Shown here piece by piece: positions 33,401 to 44,158 of a stretch of DNA of 64,000 nt. The stretch's first letter is position 1. Each line of letters starts with the position of its first letter. The stretch lies in the NCBI GenBank assembly GCA_001566295.1, contig KQ964246.1:2666001-2730000 (forward strand), read 5' to 3'. The position numbers were made by a program, and so were the translations under genes. This DNA comes from Microdochium bolleyi (taxonomy: Eukaryota > Ascomycota > Sordariomycetes > Xylariales > Microdochiaceae). The notes beneath the pieces were generated by a model. That model made no database searches and had not been told where the DNA came from. It saw nothing but the letters and a program-made list of their open reading frames with translations.

Positions 33401-35315
33401 GTCGGAGGACAATGCCCCTGGGCCACTGTCTTGCATCTTGCACGATACATCATCGCCATGGGCCTCCCATAAGGTTTCCTGGAATCTCGGAATGGCGCCC
33501 CCCAGCGCAAATCAGCGGAGCCAGTATCCTGGCCTGATTCTTGGCTCAAGCTGGTTTGCTACTCGTCTCGATTTGCGACTCTTGCGTCTTGCGAGAGCAT
33601 CAGATGTCCGATCAGCGTGCTCCGATCTTCCGGCCAGGACCCAATCATCCCAGAACAGCTGCTGCTGCTACCAAGACACCATTTGGAGATGCCTCACAAC
33701 ACAGTTGTCCGTGTGTTCATGCAGCCCGAGTCACACTGACGTTCGTCCAGGATAAGCTTGCCTTACTTGCATCGCGGTCGCCCGAGAACTCCTGCATGCA
33801 CGATTCTGTGGAGCTTGCGCAAGCCACGAACCCATCAGGAAGCAGCGCATATTGTCCTCTCAACGTCAAGTTGCCCTATCGCAGCCGGTTCATGCATGCG
33901 CAATCACATCAACATGCGCGAAGAAGGGGCGCAACACAAGCGCAACACAAGCGCAACACAAGCCACGTGAGGCAAAACGTGATCGCTGGGCGGGGTGACC
34001 TAGGCGATCCTTCTCGTTGAGGCACCGATTAGCACGACTGCGTGTCAGTCTGTGATAGGTGAACAGAGACCAGCTCCTTCACCAGTCAAGTCAGAATGTT
34101 CACTACCCTTCAGTCCACATAAGCTTGAGCGGCTTTCACATGCCGACAACACTTGCAGCTCACTGGTTGAGATCGTTGTTTTCGCTTGCAAGCCGCGGGC
34201 CGCCTCAGATCCACAACTCGGTTCACTCAACAGGTCTCAAAGGACGACAGCATGCCGGTTGGCCACGAGACTACGATACCGAAGTTGTCAAATCAGAGCC
34301 AGCGCATGCTTGCCACCAATCACGGCAGTTAACCATAGGTACTGTGACACTAAAGCATTTGCATCATGGCTCTGGCGTAGACAGAAGCAAGAACGCTCGC
34401 AATCGTGAGTCGGCTCCTCCAGGACACAATACATTGGCGCAAGTAGAAACATGCTGGTTTACCTACTCACACGAGGGTAGGTAACCATACTGCTAGCTCA
34501 AGCCACCTGGGTTAGGTCTTCTCATCTTCTGCCTCGCATGTATGTTGCCACCAGAAGCAAGACTTAGCACGGGCATTAGCGCGCAACTAGTTCGACACTG
34601 CCATTGTTACCGGTTCACCCATCAAGGTGCGGAGTCCCTCTAGGCTCAAGCGGTCAACAACGGTCCTCCGCCATACCCCGAGACTACTGTGTAGCACAAA
34701 CCCGCAGCACAGTTTCGGTTTGTCCTCTGGCTCAACGGTCAGAGCAAGGACAAATTCCCCAACTTAAGATGGGCCATCATGCACGGTTAGCTTCACATTC
34801 ACTCCCCAGGACGGCCTATGAACAGAGTGATCCATTTTGCAACGATCCAGTCTAGAGCTAGAGCGATGCTCATCCTATGCATGGTCTTAGCGCGAACACG
34901 TCCTCAGACCGCTTGCTTGACGTTTCGGTCCCACAACATGCCTGCGCTACGCCGAGGAATGATCCTAGCCATTACCGGCACCGGCGGTAAGCTATTCTCA
35001 AGGTTCTGGTCTTGCTGGCTTCCAGCTGGGTCTATCCCTGGCTTTGTTTTTCGCCAGGCGTCCCCCCTGAACCTAGGACAGCTCTTTTTAGATTCACTGA
35101 TGTTTTCGTTTTTAGTGCTGGAAGGATTCATTGCACGTCGGCTTATGCTAACGGCCCGATGACCCACAAGGCCTAGTTCATGCGATCGAAACCACGATCA
35201 ACCTTGAAGTCGTTTCTGTGCTTCTGACCGGGCGAACCGGGCGGGACTGACCACTCAATCTAAGTTTAGTACGTATGCGAAGGTCGTGAAAGTGATACCG
35301 ATCCTGGTTTAGACC
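30475..35315. other. Right half of the gene-poor region
   Basis: 4.8 kb with no supported gene. Many short frames on both strands lack codon bias. It includes a poly-G run at about 31244-31255 and an 11-bp tandem repeat at 33929-33961. The stretch about 34000-35300 is somewhat richer in A/T and could be decayed mobile DNA, but I cannot recognise a transposase, reverse transcriptase or terminal repeats. Confidence 0.4.
33929..33961 (+). repeat. Three tandem copies of an 11-bp unit
   Basis: The unit GCGCAACACAA occurs three times head to tail without mismatch and is followed by a partial copy beginning GC. Non-coding context. Confidence 0.85.
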
Positions 35316-35885
35316 TCAGAGACCATCACCGACTAGCGGCTTCCCAACGGAGTACTTCTCAACTCTGCTTTGACAGATGTAAGTCCTTCCGCTCCACTTC
35401 TCAGCCCATTCTCCATGTCGCTCATTTACATGGTGCCAGGTCTGTCGAACAATCAGGAAGACTTCCGCGCCGTTGAAAATACAGTGTCCATAGCAATCAG
35501 GGACGCTTCCGCGGTCTCGAGCTAGGCTGGAAGGGGAGTCCAGCATGGATTTACTGTACTCACGCGCGTTCAGATGCACAGGTCTGGGTCTTGGGTTGTT
35601 CACCGACGGAGGACACGCGTGGTCCGCCTGAGGGTCTCGGGGATCTCGGGGATCTCGGGGTTGTATGTACCAGTTGCCATCACGGTGCCGGTATTGATAT
35701 CTGATGACATCGACTCATGCCGGCGGTTTTATGACTTGGGAGATCCTGGTAACGCTGTCGCCCAATTTCAAACTGTATTTCGGAACGCCCCAGGGTGGCA
35801 GAATACATGCCGGAACAAGCAGACGCAACGTCAACAACACAAGGGAGGTCATGCCTACCAAAGTGACTCGCGAAATGGTGCCCAT
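35316..35885 (-). CDS. Weak candidate for a small secreted protein, interrupted by one in-frame TGA
   Basis: From the ATG at 35885 (MGTISRVTLVGMTSLVLL) the frame reads a hydrophobic signal-peptide-like segment ending LLVPAC, then about 30 polar residues up to a TGA at 35715-35717. The same frame reopens immediately and stays open for 132 codons to the TGA at 35316. The downstream part has Trp- and Cys-containing segments (DCYGHCIFNGAEVFLIVRQT, WHHVNERHGEWAEKW) that look more protein-like than the surrounding noise. A 9-bp tandem repeat inside it preserves frame (Asp-Pro-Arg units). Either a short intron removes the TGA, or this is a decayed gene, or chance. A GTGAGT donor inside the frame (35571-35576) could mark another intron. 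Codon bias is weak. Confidence 0.25.
35632..35658 (+). repeat. Three 9-bp tandem units (GGNTCTCGG)
   Basis: Units GGGTCTCGG, GGATCTCGG and GGATCTCGG run head to tail. On the minus strand they read in frame as Asp-Pro-Arg repeats within the secreted-protein candidate. Confidence 0.8.
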
Positions 35886-36387
35886 GCCATTGTCCTTCCC
35901 TTGGGCCCCCACAATGTCTCGGTCTCGCGCATGAGCAGACCATCACATGACTTGTGGCCCGTCCATGCCGTGCACGGTCATTCCCAACATGGCAACGGGG
36001 TCAGTGTGTGCTTCAGGACATGTATTCCATCGTCTCTGCTGTATGCCAAGGCGCCCTGCCACATGAGCTGACCCATGGTGGTTTCAACAGTACCTCGATT
36101 GCGAAATTGAAAGACATGAAAGATGCTGAAGGGGCATATTATCTGCTGCACAGGGGACCACGGCGTGCTCGACGCGGACGGGAGGACGTTGCATGCAGCC
36201 GGGTTTTGCCAAACGAGCGAGTCCACGGACGTTCCGCCACCTTGTCACTTCACGCCACACGATACACATTACTCAGACGAAGAAAACGTCGAAAGAAAAA
36301 ACCTGGTGCGATGTAAATGTGACCCTGATGCTAGAACTTCCCATTTAAATGCTCATGTCAAGCCTCCTGGGCTGCGAGACGTGGTCT
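35886..36387. other. Intergenic region, 3' flank of the RNA repair gene
   Basis: About 500 bases with no supported gene. It should hold the terminator of the minus-strand RNA repair gene near 36300-36380 and, if real, the promoter of the secreted-protein candidate. Confidence 0.45.
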
Positions 36388-39300
36388 CTATCGTGAGCGC
36401 GAGAGACTGCTGACACCGCTCCCGAAGACCTCGTCCCTCCTTGTCCTGCGATCCCAGACAATGCTGTCATCAGCACCCCCATCAGCACCACCACCACCAC
36501 CTCCACCACCGCGCTTCTTGAAGTACACGATCCGGTGCTGCGGGATGAACTCCTCGTCCGTCTGCTCCGACTTCCACGCGTCGAGCGCGCGCTCCCGGAT
36601 GCCCAGGAACCGGTCCTCGTAGCCGACCACGTACTCGCTGCTGTCCAGGTCCGGGTCCCAGCGGAGGCGGCTGATGACGTCGGCCGAGGGGCGGAACTTG
36701 CCCTCGTACGCGGGCCGCGCCGGCAGCAGCTGTGACGACGACGCGCCGCCGCCGCCGCGCTTCTTCCTGCTGGACCTGGCAGTCTGCCCGTCGGCCTCGT
36801 CGTCCTCGAGCTCGTCTTCGTCGTCTTCCTCATCCTCCTCCTCGGCGTCGTCGTCGTCGTCGTCATCCCCGATGGTGTACTCCCCCCACTCCCGGTCGTC
36901 CAGCCGCAGCTCGCCCAGGTCCTGCCGGGGCACGACAGAGGCACTCATCCAGCACGACTTGGCGTCGAAGAACCGCTCGTCGCCCCGGATCTGCGTCTCG
37001 AACTTGCCCAGCGCGGTCCGCAGCGCGCCGAGGGCCACCTTGGACTCGTCCCTCGTCATCTGCGGCGCGGGCGCCGCTTCCGGTGATCCGGTGGTGTTGT
37101 TGTGGTTGTGGTTGTTGCTGGGCTCGAGCCCGGCGAGATAGTAGCCCTTGTAGTCCTGCAGGGAGGGGGAGACCTCCTCATGGTCATTGCCTGCTGCGTT
37201 CTCCTTGCTGACGAACCGAGCGGGCCATATCCGCGCGTGGATACCGGGCACCCGTCTGTCAACATCTATTGTTTGGCGGCGGTGACGTTAGCTTGGTATT
37301 CAAGAAAACTATAAAACTCGGAAAGCTATGAGACGAGAGGCAGGGGAGGAACGTACCAACTAGAAGCATCGTGCACCGCGACTCCAGCCACCCGATGAAG
37401 CCCGTGCCCTTGGCCAGAGACACACCCCAGAACTGAGCCTCGATCTTGATGTAGCTCTTGTACGAAGCCAGGAAGTCGTCGGCACCAGTCGAGACTGCGA
37501 TGCTGGGTGGCATGCTGGGAGCAGCCGCCTGAGCCGCATCATCGGGACCAGCAAGAGGAGCATTCAGGAAGTCAGACCACGTCGCGCCGTCCGCGGCGAG
37601 TCGGCCCGCCGCTCGGCGGAACTCCTCGGCGATGGTGTTGGCCGTGGGCACCGACGCCGCGGCGGCCACGTTGAGCGCAGGGCCGTGCCAGCCGAGGATG
37701 GCCAGGGGCTCGCGGGCGGTCCTGATGTACCGCAGAGCACGCCCGCTGCCGCTCTCGGTGTGGAAGAAGGGGTCGTACACGGCACTGTTCTGCCAGTCGA
37801 AGCCCGCGTAGTGGCTGAAGAACGTCACGAGGATCGTCGCCGCCGAGACCCCGGAGCTGTGGCCCTTTGCGTTGTGGCAGAGCATCTTACACACCCGCGC
37901 GAGCATGATGGAGATGTGGATGCCGCCCAGGTACCCGAACTTGGCCGAGTAGATCCCGCGCTGCCGCGCCCAGAGCTTGACGACCAGGAACGCGGTGCGG
38001 AACGCCGCAAAGTCCGGGATCGTGCGGCGCAGGTAGTAGCAGTCGCGCATCGGCTTGAGTTTGGCGAGGGCCTGCGATGACAGCTGGAACGTTGGGTCTG
38101 TGGGCGCCACGCGGGTCGCGTGCGGCCAGGTCTCGGCGATGAAGGCCGACGCGCAGTACTGCAGGTCCATCTTGATGCCGAGGACGTCCAGCTCGAGCAT
38201 GGTGCCGGAGTGGGCGTTGACCCTGCGCACGAGGCGGACGGCGCTGGTCACGACGCCGTCGTCTCGCTCGATCTGGTACCGCTTCTGCTGCTCCGCCTTG
38301 CGCAGCCGCTGGACCGCGAGGCTGAAGAAGACCTTGGAGCTGACCGGGCCGATGCAGAGGCAGTCGACGTCAGACGAGGGCGTCCAGACGCCCAGGCCAT
38401 AGGAGCCGACGGGCACAAGGACGAACGTAGGCTGTCCGCGAGTCGATGCTGTTTCAGTTGCCGAGGAAGTGGCGGAGGCTGAGTCGACTTGCAGGACGAC
38501 CTCCTTGAGGAGCTGGAGAGCCCTCTCCCTCAGCTCGGTGTCCTTTGCGCTGGGCAGAACGTTCTGCGCCGCCAGGCAGCTTCTCAGTGCCGAGATGTCC
38601 TTGAGAGAGCCCTGGGCCTCCACGACCTCGACGGGTGTGATGCGTGCGTTAGTGTCACTGCCGCCCAGGGCTGAACCGGCCGTCGAGATCTTCAGTGTGC
38701 ACCGGATGCCCCAGTGATCACTCCCGAAGGACTTGGCATCTGTGGTTGCCGTTGAACCATTGGGTCTTGTTTCGTCGTGAATCGTAGCGACAGTATCATC
38801 AGAGGCGGGACGGTCTGGACCCACGAGGCCGAGCTCCTGACCGAACATGTTGAAACCAGTGATGTGGAAACAGTTCTGACCTTTGACGAGAATCCGATCA
38901 TAGCGCTGAGGCCTCATGTTGAAGCCAGTACCCACGATGTCCGCAGCCAGATTGTTCCTCAGAGGATCGAAGGTCGCCCCCTCCTCGCCTTCAAAATCAT
39001 CGCTCAGGTCGTCATGAGCAGCAGAGTTGGAAGCCATGGCCAAGCTGCCGTCGCCGCGCTGGATCTTGGCTGCAGCCCAGCTGTCGACAAGCCCAGCCTC
39101 GAACAGCTGGTCCTCAAGGTCGCGCAGGTATGCCACGGTCTGCGAAGATATCGCGCCCTTCTGGCGCGCCATGTCGATCGTGTGGGCGCTCGTGCTGATG
39201 TTGGTGTCGCCAGCCAGGATCCAGGGGTTGTTCGGGTGCCTCTCCTTGAGGTATCTCAGCACGGCCTGAAGCTCGAGCTTCTTCGCCGTGACGGAGGCGT

Positions 39301-40531
39301 CGGTCAGACCGCAGGTCAGATGGACTGTGGCCAAGACCAACGGCTCAGCACTGCCTTGTGCTTGGTTCACCAAGTTGGGGAACTGGGCAACAATCGAGGT
39401 CTTATGCTTGCGTCGGAAAGTCACTCGCTTCCACGTGAAGCAGAACCGACTGAGGATCACGACGTTGAGATGGCTCGGCAGTGGCTCGAGGTCGTTCTGG
39501 TGAGGAGGCCCGTGAGAGACGTAGGCATACTGTTCCCGGATGTCGGAATCGCCGAGGAGGTATGTGAGGAAGTCATCGGTCACCTCCTGCAGAATGAGTA
39601 CGTCAGATCGCGCTGCCCTACTGAGGATGTTGTTGATCAAAATGGGATATCGCTTGAACGAGACCGGATAGTAGAATTCCGCAAGCACATTGTACGAGGC
39701 TATCATCAAAGCGGCGGCCGGCGCACCCTGTCGTGTACGCGTGGCGGCTACACTATCTGCAACCCAGCGTTCTGTAACTTCGTCGAAGACATGAGCCTGC
39801 TGTGCCGACTCATCCGTCTCAGGCTGGAGGACAGTCTCGCCGTCTTCGTCGCAGTTGCTGGCGCCGAACTTCGTGTTGTCGTAGAAGAGTCCTGACTTTG
39901 GCGAATTGTCCACCGACATGCTCTCCAGATCGATGGTGCCCCAGGTCGTCATACGGTTCACAGCTTTTGTGTTGGCCCCTGCCGGGGTCTTCTCGCGCAC
40001 GAGGATGTGAAGTCTGTCCATCTGCCACTCCTTGATGGGCAGCAGACCAGCCTTCTGCAAAAGGAAGTGGTGCGAGTCCGAGTTAAGGTCCTGGCTTTGG
40101 CCGATGGTCATGTGCATCTTGAAGTTGTCAGACGCCTTCTGTAATAGAGATTCCAGAATCGCCGTCCGCAGCTTGACCACAGCTTGCCTGCGACCGTCAT
40201 CGTTGTCAGTCAAGTAGATTGTGTTGTCGTTCCGGTGTGGGAACACGCCAGTAGAGTTGAGGCTGATTGTGGGCAGCGAGCCGTGCTCGCTCTTCCATGA
40301 GCGAAGTCCGGCAATGACATCAGCAGTCGCGGATTCGAGCGACTCTGGCGCCACGAATGGATATATCAGATTTATGTGAGGCGGCCATTTCTCGTGGGCC
40401 TTGTCGTACAAGCTGCGCAGGCCATCGAGAGACTGCCAATGGCTACGGTCCGGAATCCAGCACAGAGCTGTGTCGTACGAGGTGAGAGCCACCGAAGTGG
40501 TCTGTGAAGTGGTGTCGATGGATCCCGCCAT
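36388..40531 (-). CDS. Multidomain RNA end-processing/repair protein: 2H phosphoesterase, EEP nuclease, polymerase-beta nucleotidyltransferase, MJ1316 domain
   Basis: 1350 residues from two exons, 37357-40531 and 36388-37265, joined across a 91-nt intron (donor GTACGT at 37356). The junction reads LLVDVDRRVPGIHARIWPARF, a continuous PAP-like segment. The ATG at 40531 starts MAGSIDTTSQ; the open frame upstream has only a GTG. Domains in order: (1) 2H/LigT-like, WPPHINLIYPFV with His52 and KMHMTIG with His140; (2) endonuclease/exonuclease/phosphatase, SYNVLAEF (Asn281), LQEV (Glu316), AGDTN (441-444), GSDHWG (Asp605, His606); (3) nucleotidyltransferase, VGSYGLG (709-714), SDVD (Asp721/Asp723), third Asp789 in KMDLQ, followed by a poly(A)-polymerase-type central domain; (4) after an acidic stretch, an MJ1316/DUF504 domain at about 1250-1334 (VISRLRWDP, VVGYEDRFLG, PQHRIVYFKKRG). 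Similar fusions have been described from comparative genomics as RNA-repair proteins. Substrate and location are unknown. Confidence 0.88.
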
Positions 40532-41389
40532 TTCTAATGACACTTTGCCGAAATTACTAGAAGACGGGGATATGGATTGGGAAGGAGAAGATGAAGCAGA
40601 AAGATGCACGCTTGCTGAGATTCAGACGCAAAGTGAGGATGAATGCAGTAGGGTATCGAGTTGATCTGCTGGAATCTGACTAGCAAAGATGCCGAGGAAA
40701 ACGACGGCACTGGCCCAAATATGTATCAAGCTCGAAGGAAATCATGAATCGCCGGCTTGCATTGCATGAAGTCGAGTGCCCGCGGCCAGGGTTTGACACG
40801 AGGCAACACAGCCCCACTGCACGAGTTGTCTGGTCAGGGACTCAGTTGAGAGAGCCTCCCTGGGGCAGGGGTTGCGGAAGAGATCACTATGATTCATCCC
40901 AAGCTACCTACCTTAAGGTAAGGCACCTTAAGGCAGGTTTGCAGGCCAAATGGCCGAGATCCCCGCAAGCACTGAGGAATACGAATGAGGTTTCGCCGTG
41001 GCATTGAAGTGCCCCAAGGTTGACTCGAGCGGGTGCCGGATGAGTCACTGTCCACTGGCCGCCAGTGCGTGTCCACCATCCACCTTGCGCTCCGCCCTGT
41101 GGAGCGTGGACCTGTAGGCTATACCAGCATCTCGGAAGTCTTGACCACAGACTTGTTGTGTCTTTTGAGATACTCAAGGTTGCCCATCATTCAGCGATTC
41201 AAGCCCCCAAAGGACAGTTACGGTCGATGTTGAGCTCCTGGCTATTCTCACTAGCGATACCAAAACCAAAACTCCTCTGAACTCCATGCCAAAAAACTAC
41301 AAACAACAAAGCCCACCCCAAAGATGTTATGCTGTGTCCTCTCCCGTCCAGATTCCCAGCACCAGATATCCCGATGCCGTTCTTCTTCT
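40532..41389. other. Promoter of the RNA repair gene and 3' flank of the next gene
   Basis: About 860 bases. The stretch at about 40905-40935 contains two closely spaced CCTTAAGG palindromes (in CTACCTTAAGGTAAGGC and CACCTTAAGGC). No gene is supported. Confidence 0.5.
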
Positions 41390-42469
41390 CTAGTACTCGC
41401 CCCAGTCGATCCCCGGCATACGCCTCCCCTTGCCCTCCATGATGAACTCGAGCTTGTCCTCGCTCGTGACCCAGCCGTGCCGCTTGGTCACGACGGCATA
41501 CCTGATCGGATCCTTCCACTCCTCCCACCACGTCTTCTCGCTCTGCACGAGCACCTTGCGCCCAGAGTCGCCGTTCCTGCTCGTCGCGAACGGCCACACG
41601 GCCTTGACCACCTCGTACTTGGCCTTGCCCGCGAACAGCGTCGTCACGCTCGTGAAGAACTTGTTGACCTTGTCCGGGTTCTGCACAACCGCCCGCGCGT
41701 GCGTGACGGGGAACTGCACCGTCACCACGCCCTTGTACTCGGTCGCCGCGACCAGGCTGCGCAGCTGGCCCTCGAGCCAGGCCGTGTCGAGGTTCGCCAC
41801 CACGCGCTCGAGCGCAAACGTCTTGACCGTCGCCGGGTCCTTGCAGAAGCGGTCGCACCAGTCCTCGAGGCCGCCCCCCTCCGCCGCCGGCCCCCCGCCC
41901 TCGGACGTCAGGTCGGGCTTCAGCGCCGGCTGCGAGCCCCCGCGGAACGCCATCTCCGCCGACCCCACGGTGCGCAGGTAGTCCATCCGCATACCCGGGT
42001 CCCGCGGCACGAGCAGGTTCATGAGGTTCATCTTGATGCTGAAGTCGACCTTGTGCCCGCGCTTGCCCTGCACCGTGATGAGCGGTTTCGGCGGCACGCT
42101 GGCCAGCGTCCGCACGAGACCCGCGAGAGCGCCCGGGTTCTCGGACAGGTAGCTGGCCCTGCTGGTGATCGTCGTCGCGTCCGGGGACATCTCGAACAAG
42201 GGCGGCAGGTACTGCCGGTAGTCCACCGCGGGGAGGCCCGGGTAGTACTGCGGCCCTACCGGCACGGCGGCGAGCTGCTGCTGCTGGATGTGCGACTCAA
42301 TAGCAGCGTGAGACGGGCCCGAGTATGGCGGGGGCTTGGGCGCGCTGCTGGCCGCGGCGCCAGATGATGAAGATGATGGCCCATCGTGGGGCGGCTCTTC
42401 CGAGGAGGGTGTCTCATCGGCTTCTGGTCGGTGGACAGGTCCTGCCGCTCGTGATGGCTTGTCGTCCAT
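41390..42469 (-). CDS. Conserved-looking fungal protein of unknown function
   Basis: 359 residues, one exon, ATG at 42469 (MDDKPSRAAG). The first 80 residues are Pro/Ser/Gln-rich and probably disordered, ending in a PQYYPGLPAVDYRQYLPPLF motif. The rest looks folded, with many aromatic and charged residues: SASYLSENP-like helix (SRASYLSENPGALAGLVRTL), HKVDFSIKMNLMNLLVP, and a Trp-rich C-terminus (TWWEEWKDPIRYAVVTKRHG; GRRMPGIDWGEY). It has strong codon bias, so it is a real gene. I recognise no catalytic motif, signal peptide or membrane segment and assign no function. Its gene neighbour on the same strand, 858 bp downstream, is the RNA repair gene. Confidence 0.8.
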   Translation of the reverse strand: MDDKPSRAAGPVHRPEADETPSSEEPPHDGPSSSSSGAAASSAPKPPPYSGPSHAAIESHIQQQQLAAVPVGPQYYPGLPAVDYRQYLPPLFEMSPDATTITSRASYLSENPGALAGLVRTLASVPPKPLITVQGKRGHKVDFSIKMNLMNLLVPRDPGMRMDYLRTVGSAEMAFRGGSQPALKPDLTSEGGGPAAEGGGLEDWCDRFCKDPATVKTFALERVVANLDTAWLEGQLRSLVAATEYKGVVTVQFPVTHARAVVQNPDKVNKFFTSVTTLFAGKAKYEVVKAVWPFATSRNGDSGRKVLVQSEKTWWEEWKDPIRYAVVTKRHGWVTSEDKLEFIMEGKGRRMPGIDWGEY

Positions 42470-43522
42470 GTCCTGTGCGTGTGCTAGTGCGGCGTTGAGG
42501 TTCTTTAAACAGTTGCTGTATTGTCTGAGCTTTGCCGCACTGAGTGTGCATCAACTGTGTGTAGGGCCTGGAACCGAATTGGACGATGCGCCGAGTACAG
42601 ACCGAGATGGATCAAGATGATGCCAAGCACGGAATGTTTAGACGTCAACCACGCTGTGGGACGTTCGGCTGGTAATTATGTGATGGACAGCGGCTTAGGC
42701 ACCGAGAATAAAAGCTGGCGTCGTTCATACCAGCATTCAAATCCGGAGCCTGGACAGGGCTGAAGCTGAGATGCGCCATCGGCAGCCCAGTGCCGCAACA
42801 CCCGGCGTGGGGCTGTACAGCCACCCGCTAATGCGACGGCCCCGGACAGGCCGTGTCCATCAGCTTTATCCTGGTGCCTGGACTACTTTGATAACTTGTT
42901 GGCTGCCTCTCTGTGCCATATGGGCCACTTGGGTGAGCTTTTGTTTCGCCGCCTCCATTTAAGTGCAAGATAGGCAGTGGGTACGCTGCATTGTATGCAT
43001 TTTCAAGCTCAAGTATCTTCGTTCTCCACTAGGGGCAGTCGTCACAATGTGATGTATATACCAAAGTCACAGAAACACAGGTTCTGCAAAAGGGAGACCA
43101 TCTGTATCTCAATCATCGTCCCGAAAAGCAGGATGTCCATGTCCCACCTGAATTTGAGCTGTGCGTCCCGAACCTTTTGCTGGCAGCAGCACTCAACTTG
43201 AGCTTGAATCCGTCGCAAAGTCGCATGCTTTATACGCATGGCCGGTGATTAAGTATACTTGGCTGCTACAGGATATCGTTCGTAAAGCAAGCCGCAGTAC
43301 TCGATGAGCCTCGAGAGGCAGTCCCTGCACTCCCAAGAAGAAGCCACGCCAACTTCCGATCATAAAGTCGTGAAAACAGTGCACTCCCTGACTAAACGCC
43401 GTCCACCCCAGACCCGTCCCAACGCCAGTTTTGTTGTGTTAAGGAAGCAAAGGTAAAGCATAGTGAGCAGTAATCACGCTGACAACGCCTGCTGAAAATT
43501 CACATGTGCCCAACGACCCCCT
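42470..43522. other. Intergenic region without a supported gene
   Basis: About 1 kb between two minus-strand genes. Only short frames without codon bias. AT content rises toward 43000-43250. Confidence 0.5.
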
Positions 43523-44158
43523 TCACTTTGGATAGTTGTAGCGGCTCGCAAGATCCGCACTCGCCCGCTTCTGTCCCACGCCCGTAACAGCCTGTTGCTT
43601 GGCCGTGAGAGCGCTTATCTTCTCGCGGGCCCTGATCAGGGCGCTGTTGTCTTGCTCTCGAACCTTGGCCCGGAGCTCGTACAGCGAGAGCAGCGTCGAC
43701 GCCCGGTCGATATCTGTGTCGACGCCCTATGGTGAAAGAAAGCCCATGTTAGCTTAGGCCAACAGATGTGCAGGAGGATGTCACTGCGAGACCCCTACCT
43801 CATCCCTCGGGGTACCTGGTGCCGTCACTGGGGTCGCTGAAACCCCAGAGTTCGTTCTCGAGATGGGCGGTGTGAAAATGCGGCGTCCGAACTTGTCCGT
43901 CATCCTCCGGGCGCTGCTGTGTGGCGAGCCTGGTGTGACAGCGTCCGAATTGCGATGGGGCGCAGGCGGAGCTTGTTCTTTGCGGTCGAGGGTCTTGTTT
44001 GCGCTGACGAGGGCTTTGGACGCATTTTGATCTTGCTGCATCGACGCAGTCAGACAGATTAGCATAGGGTTCTGTCGAAGAGACAAGGTAGGTGGACTTG
44101 CAGCCGCTTGCAGATCGTTGAGGTCGGCCAGCATCTGCGCTAGCTGCAGGGCCTCCAT
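43523..44158 (-). CDS. Small protein of unknown function with C-terminal helical segment
   Basis: The ATG at 44158 starts MEALQLAQMLADLNDLQAA. The last intron runs from a GTAGGG donor (43798) to CACCATAG, with exon 3 at 43523-43726. Exon 3 encodes GVDTDIDRASTLLSLYELRA then a charged helix (KVREQDNSALIRAREKISAL) and ends RYNYPK. The middle has a Ser/Pro-rich stretch with DKFGRRIFTPPISRTNS, typical of a phosphorylated linker. A second possible intron, 44036-44101 (66 nt), has a GCAAGT donor, a GCTAATC-like branch site and a GATGCAG acceptor. With it the protein has 165 residues, without it 187. Both keep frame. I assign no function. The frame is open upstream to 44356 without coding character. 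Confidence 0.7.

Noticed and set aside
34715..34800. tRNA-like D-arm (GGCTCAACGGTCAGAGC)
   Set aside because: The adjacent bases do not form an anticodon stem or T-arm and no GGTTCRANYCC box follows at the right distance.
34000..35300. Possible transposon relic
   Set aside because: Slightly different composition, but no transposase or reverse-transcriptase motif, terminal repeats or target-site duplication could be identified.
38777..39895. 372-codon plus-strand frame
   Set aside because: Antisense to the EEP/2H part of the RNA repair gene, whose motifs are unmistakable. No independent evidence.
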